A stretch of 64,000 nt of DNA from Solirubrobacter sp035555675 (GTDB taxonomy: Bacteria; Actinomycetota; Thermoleophilia; Solirubrobacterales; Solirubrobacteraceae): assembly GCA_035555675.1 (NCBI GenBank), contig DATMGH010000203.1, forward strand, positions 4,681-68,680, given 5' to 3'. The position numbers and the translations under genes are program-made. Below the pieces are notes generated by a model. The model saw only the letters and a list, made by a program, of their open reading frames with translations. It did no database searches and was not told the origin of the DNA. Every line of letters starts with the position of its first letter. Positions within the stretch are counted from its first letter, which is position 1. Shown here in pieces: positions 62,301 through 64,000 of this stretch.

Positions 62301-64000
62301 CCGAGCTCCGCCACGGCGTGAGGGGGCGCGTCCCCGGGCGTCGCCAGCGGCCGGTAGCGCAGGACCAGCGGGTCGGCGGTCGCGGTGTCGACCGTCAGGA
62401 CCGCGTCTTCGCCCTCGGCGCGCAGCGTGATCGACTCGACGGTCGCCGAAGCCGGGCGGACCGTGACGACGCCGCCGTGCTCGGTGATCGTGTCGCCGGG
62501 GACGACGAGGCGCCAGAGCGGGTTCGGGCGCGTGCGGCCGTCCTCGCCGACGACGCACTGCGCGGCGCAGAGCGCCGCCACCGGCCCGGTGCCGTGCGTG
62601 AGCGCGCCCAGCGGGTCCGGCGCGGGGCCGGGATCGGCGAGTCGCTCACGCCGGGTGACCGCGCCCGCCGGATGGACCGCGCGCGTCTCCGCGTCGCCGC
62701 CGACCCGCGCGATCGCCGTGGCCTCGAAGCGCGCGAGCAGCGAGGCCACCGGCTCGTCCGCCCAGGTGATTCCCGCGACCGCCTCTGGCCCCGGGATGAC
62801 GAAGACCTCGTCCCAGCCGTAGCGGTCGTCCTGCGCCTGCCAGAGCCCGTCGGCCATGTACCAGCGCCGGACCTCCCCGTCGAGCACGGGGACGAAGGGG
62901 ACCGGCTTGCCGCCGCGGTCGCAGACCTCGAGGAAGAACTGGGCGTCGGCGGGGTGCAGCAGCGTGGTCGCCGCCTCCGGGAACGCCACGAAGAACGCCA
63001 CCAGCGCCGCGCGCGGGTCGTCCAGGGACGCCGAGTACGCGACCGGTCCCGACTCGACCGGCGCCAGCCGCGCCGCGAACCGCTCGTACAGGGCGACCGC
63101 CCGCGCGCGCCACGACGCGTGCCCCCAGGCGCCGTCGTCGTAGCGGCGGTGGCGGCCGATCGCGCAGCGCTCGGTGAAGCGCCGCAGCACTTCGAGGTAC
63201 GTCATCGTCTCGACGTCGCCGAAGTAGGGCTTCGCGGTACGCGCCAGCGCCGCGACGATCTCGTCCCGCCGCGCGGCCACCGCCTCCGGATCGCCCGCGA
63301 CGGACTCGAGCAGGTGCCCGGCCCGCGCGGCCGCGTTGTCGAGCAGGTGGATGTCGGCGTTGAGGTTCGACCGCGCGGACGTCACGCCGCCCTCGGCGCC
63401 CCGCCGCGGCACCCATCCGTCAGCGCCGCCCGCCGCGACCAGCGCGGCCTTGACCGCCGGCGACGCGGCGGCCTCCAGGCACGCCATCGCGGCGGTGCCG
63501 ACCAGCACCGCGTCCACCGGCATCCGCAGCGCGCCGTGCGCCAGCGCCCAGGATCCGTCGAGCAGGTCCGCCGCGCGCTCCGGCGTGCCGATCCCACCGC
63601 CCGCGCAGACGAGCACGTTCGGCCGCCGGCGCAGCTCGTGGTAGGTCTCCAGCAGGAGCTCTTCGAGGTCCTCCCAGGAGTGATGCCCGCCGGCCCGCCC
63701 GCCCTCGATGTGGGCGGCGATCGTGTGGTGCGGCGCGGCGTCCGCGATCGCCAGCAGCTGGCGGACCTGCTCGGCCGTCCCGGGCTTGAACGCGTTCACG
63801 CGCATGCCGTCGGCGGCGAGCCGGTCGAGCAGCGCGATCGCCTCCTCGACGTCCGGGAGCCCCGCGGACACGGTCAGCCCCGCCAGCGGCGCGCCGGCGC
63901 GCCGCGCGCCGAACAGCAGCGCGTCATGCGAGACGTGCAGCTCCCACAGGTGGCGGTCGAGCAGGAGCGTGTTGAAGACGACTTCGCGGCCGGGCTCGAG
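56393..64000 (-). CDS. fas: Type I fatty acid synthase (CMNR type), C-terminal 2535 residues
   Basis: The frame is open from the right edge. Visible order: end of the enoyl reductase (1 to about 320; GRAGGHHSWED, VCAGGGIGTPERAADLL), MaoC-like dehydratase (about 450-870; GGDRNPLHRS), malonyl/palmitoyl transferase (ALVFPGQGIQHQGMG, Ser973 in GHSAGE), ACP with carrier Ser1255 in GVSSRRNQ, an Ala/Gly-rich linker (about 1510-1540), ketoreductase (VTGASPGSIG) and ketosynthase (Cys2194 in PVGACATAAVSL). The order matches mycobacterial FAS I. The C-terminal 18 residues are encoded by a palindromic repeat. Transferase and reductase start outside the window. Confidence 0.9.
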   Translation of the reverse strand, partial: LEPGREVVFNTLLLDRHLWELHVSHDALLFGARRAGAPLAGLTVSAGLPDVEEAIALLDRLAADGMRVNAFKPGTAEQVRQLLAIADAAPHHTIAAHIEGGRAGGHHSWEDLEELLLETYHELRRRPNVLVCAGGGIGTPERAADLLDGSWALAHGALRMPVDAVLVGTAAMACLEAAASPAVKAALVAAGGADGWVPRRGAEGGVTSARSNLNADIHLLDNAAARAGHLLESVAGDPEAVAARRDEIVAALARTAKPYFGDVETMTYLEVLRRFTERCAIGRHRRYDDGAWGHASWRARAVALYERFAARLAPVESGPVAYSASLDDPRAALVAFFVAFPEAATTLLHPADAQFFLEVCDRGGKPVPFVPVLDGEVRRWYMADGLWQAQDDRYGWDEVFVIPGPEAVAGITWADEPVASLLARFEATAIARVGGDAETRAVHPAGAVTRRERLADPGPAPDPLGALTHGTGPVAALCAAQCVVGEDGRTRPNPLWRLVVPGDTITEHGGVVTVRPASATVESITLRAEGEDAVLTVDTATADPLVLRYRPLATPGDAPPHAVAELGGDAARAAFATGALAAEHPPVVDDPVQGVRTPWTCSAELPRAYRAATGAAHDGVPLDLALTLAWPALTALLAYPELAARLAELVHTEHAVRPGEAWPPRLGEAGEAEARLVELTDPDGAPTRLRCRALLTSPRGAIAEVEAELALLGDGPALREVRAEAGAPAPPAPLPRQPRPAKTLATAEDMAPSSMAAFARVGGDRNPLHRSVLAARMAGLPRPIAHGAWTAARASAFVVDTLCGGDATLLRDWRVTFLAPVPLGATLDFDATRIAVTGGRRVVQVRVRHGETDVALGEAVIDPLSTALVFPGQGIQHQGMGADGRARSRAARAVWERADAHTRAQLGFSLLEVVDRNPRELRLADGRVVRHPDGVLFRTELTQPALLALAAAQLAELRAEGALGDAFVAAGHSAGEFAALHALGALSLEDALTLVHRRGEAMQAHVPRAADGTSPYRLAVVDPAGADIEALVDGVEIVNHNAPGRQYAVAGTADAIGALEARLGRRTVRVLPGIDVPFHSSVLRGAVDELRAHLRGLEIDAARLVGRWVPNVTGRPFAAGDDAVELLAEQLASPVRWIDVQRALGARRVIEVSPARASVLTGLARLTLDGVELLHSELDRDTVFDREVEAEVEPERAEVSAPVAVPTGADTSARLEDVRLDAGDALRLVLALQARVRLDQLDPGETLDELFQGVSSRRNQVLIDLGREFGLSGAEGVQRHTIGELVATLRERGAAYTYPGAYLREAVAAGLSRAGVTRAEAARLALPSGLTEHVLARVALDTRPGPSARGGELARLRPGAHVLERAVELTAADLGVPLASAAPVDAAPAPAVVEPEPFDPGKPLTAPDPETTRLAILDAELGAERAREVAPRFDARRHVRFTSAWASARWDLVTAYHDAAAGRVTPAELSEIADRLVAHAGEPAVGATAAFLAARAEARGLPDVSAPLARIAGAAGATAAAGGTAAAGGTAAAGEAAAPAAPPGTASRRPAPPRWPALPLRPTRPGTPDPDDARPRDIVAGLASGDPDAPVTAPPAAAPALAEALDAALRTSPDLRHETALVTGASPGSIGAALVRRLLRGGATVVVGTSTDTRERRRFYRDLYRTSAGPGAQLHVVPANLASFADIDALADWLKHPGGGRQGRDDLRLDPFTPTLLAPFAAIPTLGDATEAGAAFEPAIRLQLLGVQRLIGQLAPTTVLLPLSPNHGAFGGDGPYGETKAALEVLLNRARTEPWGEHTSIIAPRIGWVRGTNLMGANDAIAPLVEERLGVRTFDPDEVGWLLTALLALRGHAPLEVDASGGLNQHPNLRAALRPLIAELPTAPAPPPAAPAALEALPSPGTDQAPRDFPTHRHDLRPEDLVVIAGTGELGPGGTGATRFALELGEHDSPGVVAELAWLTGLVRYEVERYRGRWIDAQTNEEVPEARLAQRYADAVAARIGVRALESDGTIDAHGQTVLAPVTLQSDLTFEVETEEEARAYPPEHVRKLKSGWRVTQPAGTQIRVPRAVPHTRRVAGQLPTGLDLARFGVPADLIATADRMALVNLACTVDAFTDAGLTPEELLGHVHPAQVANTQGAGMGGMASLRRLLLDHLLAEPRQNDRVQESLGNVVAAHAVQTYVGSYGPMIHPVGACATAAVSLEVAYDKIRSGGALAVLAGGFDDLTPEGMTGFADMGATASSDDLDAMGLEPGEASRANDVRRAGFVEAQGGGAQLVVRGDVALALGLPVRGVLAYAGSFADGLQTSIPAPGMGALAAARPLADALERHGLTADDLGVVSKHDTSTELNDPGEADLHERLQTALGRTPGNPLLVVSQKSVTGHAKGGAAAWQLDGVLRMLETGVVPGNRNLESVDPLERGGVHLALGDCPIRLSEPLRAALVTSLGFGHVSAVLALADAGVFLAAVPEAERADYLRRAGARRAEGARRRLAARHGHPPAVRRPKPQRARDEEASTLLEQPSTLRKGSDPFKRVVEG
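56397..56446. repeat. REP-like palindrome at the end of the fas gene
   Basis: Outer arms CCCTCAAC (56397-56404) and GTTGAGGG (56439-56446) enclose AAAGGGGTC A GACCCCTTT (56414-56432). The core is a repeat seen in many bacterial genomes. Here it is translated as the protein's C-terminal STLRKGSDPFKRVVEG. Confidence 0.7.

Overview
The window is one stretch of a very GC-rich (roughly 70 percent or more) actinobacterial chromosome. The secreted beta-rich Lys/Arg tails, the IclR, FtsX and M14 gene content and the codon use suggest a soil member of the Thermoleophilia (Solirubrobacterales or Conexibacter-like). That placement is inference, because no rRNA gene is present.

Layout. (1) 1-14019 is chromosomal: the end of an unknown gene, an aldehyde dehydrogenase, two paralogous secreted SnoaL-like proteins that share an almost identical promoter and flank an IclR regulator, a secreted M14 carboxypeptidase, and an FtsX-type ABC system whose permease has its first membrane helix in another frame. 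(2) 14166-33913 is a 19.7 kb integrated element in the 3' end of a tRNA-Glu(CTC) gene, bounded by 22-bp direct repeats. It carries two tyrosine recombinases, a very large ejection/polyvalent-like protein, a PD-(D/E)XK-like nuclease cassette, two sets of small unknown genes and a translationally coupled replication operon. No capsid, portal, terminase large subunit, relaxase or FtsK/TraB protein is recognisable, so it looks like a phage satellite, a cryptic plasmid-prophage or a reduced integrative element. (3) 33895-43340 holds tRNA-Glu, tRNA-Leu, an FHA protein, an MFS exporter, a molybdate ABC operon (modABC), a GNAT/acyl-CoA synthetase fusion and a D-glutamate catabolic pair (DgcN/DgcA-like). 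(4) 43363-56016 is an iron locus. A leftward operon encodes a secreted protein, a binding protein, a fused FecCD permease and an ATPase for uptake. A rightward operon encodes a DtxR-like regulator, two NIS synthetases, an N-hydroxylase, two acyltransferases and an ABC-2 exporter for a hydroxamate-citrate siderophore. (5) 56028-64000 holds a TTG-started AcpS and the C-terminal 2535 residues of a CMNR-type fatty acid synthase I, which runs off the right edge.

How parts work together. In the iron locus a palindrome overlapping the end of the regulator gene sits just before the first biosynthetic gene. The biosynthetic order (NIS, acyltransferase, hydroxylase, NIS) matches rhbCDEF of rhizobactin biosynthesis, with the first two fused, and import lies divergently. 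In the mobile element, one recombinase gene (32406) and one divergent unknown operon (24071) begin with the same kind of promoter plus stem-loop leader with a TTGCA loop. This leader pair and the reduced element are the best candidates here for something not yet described.
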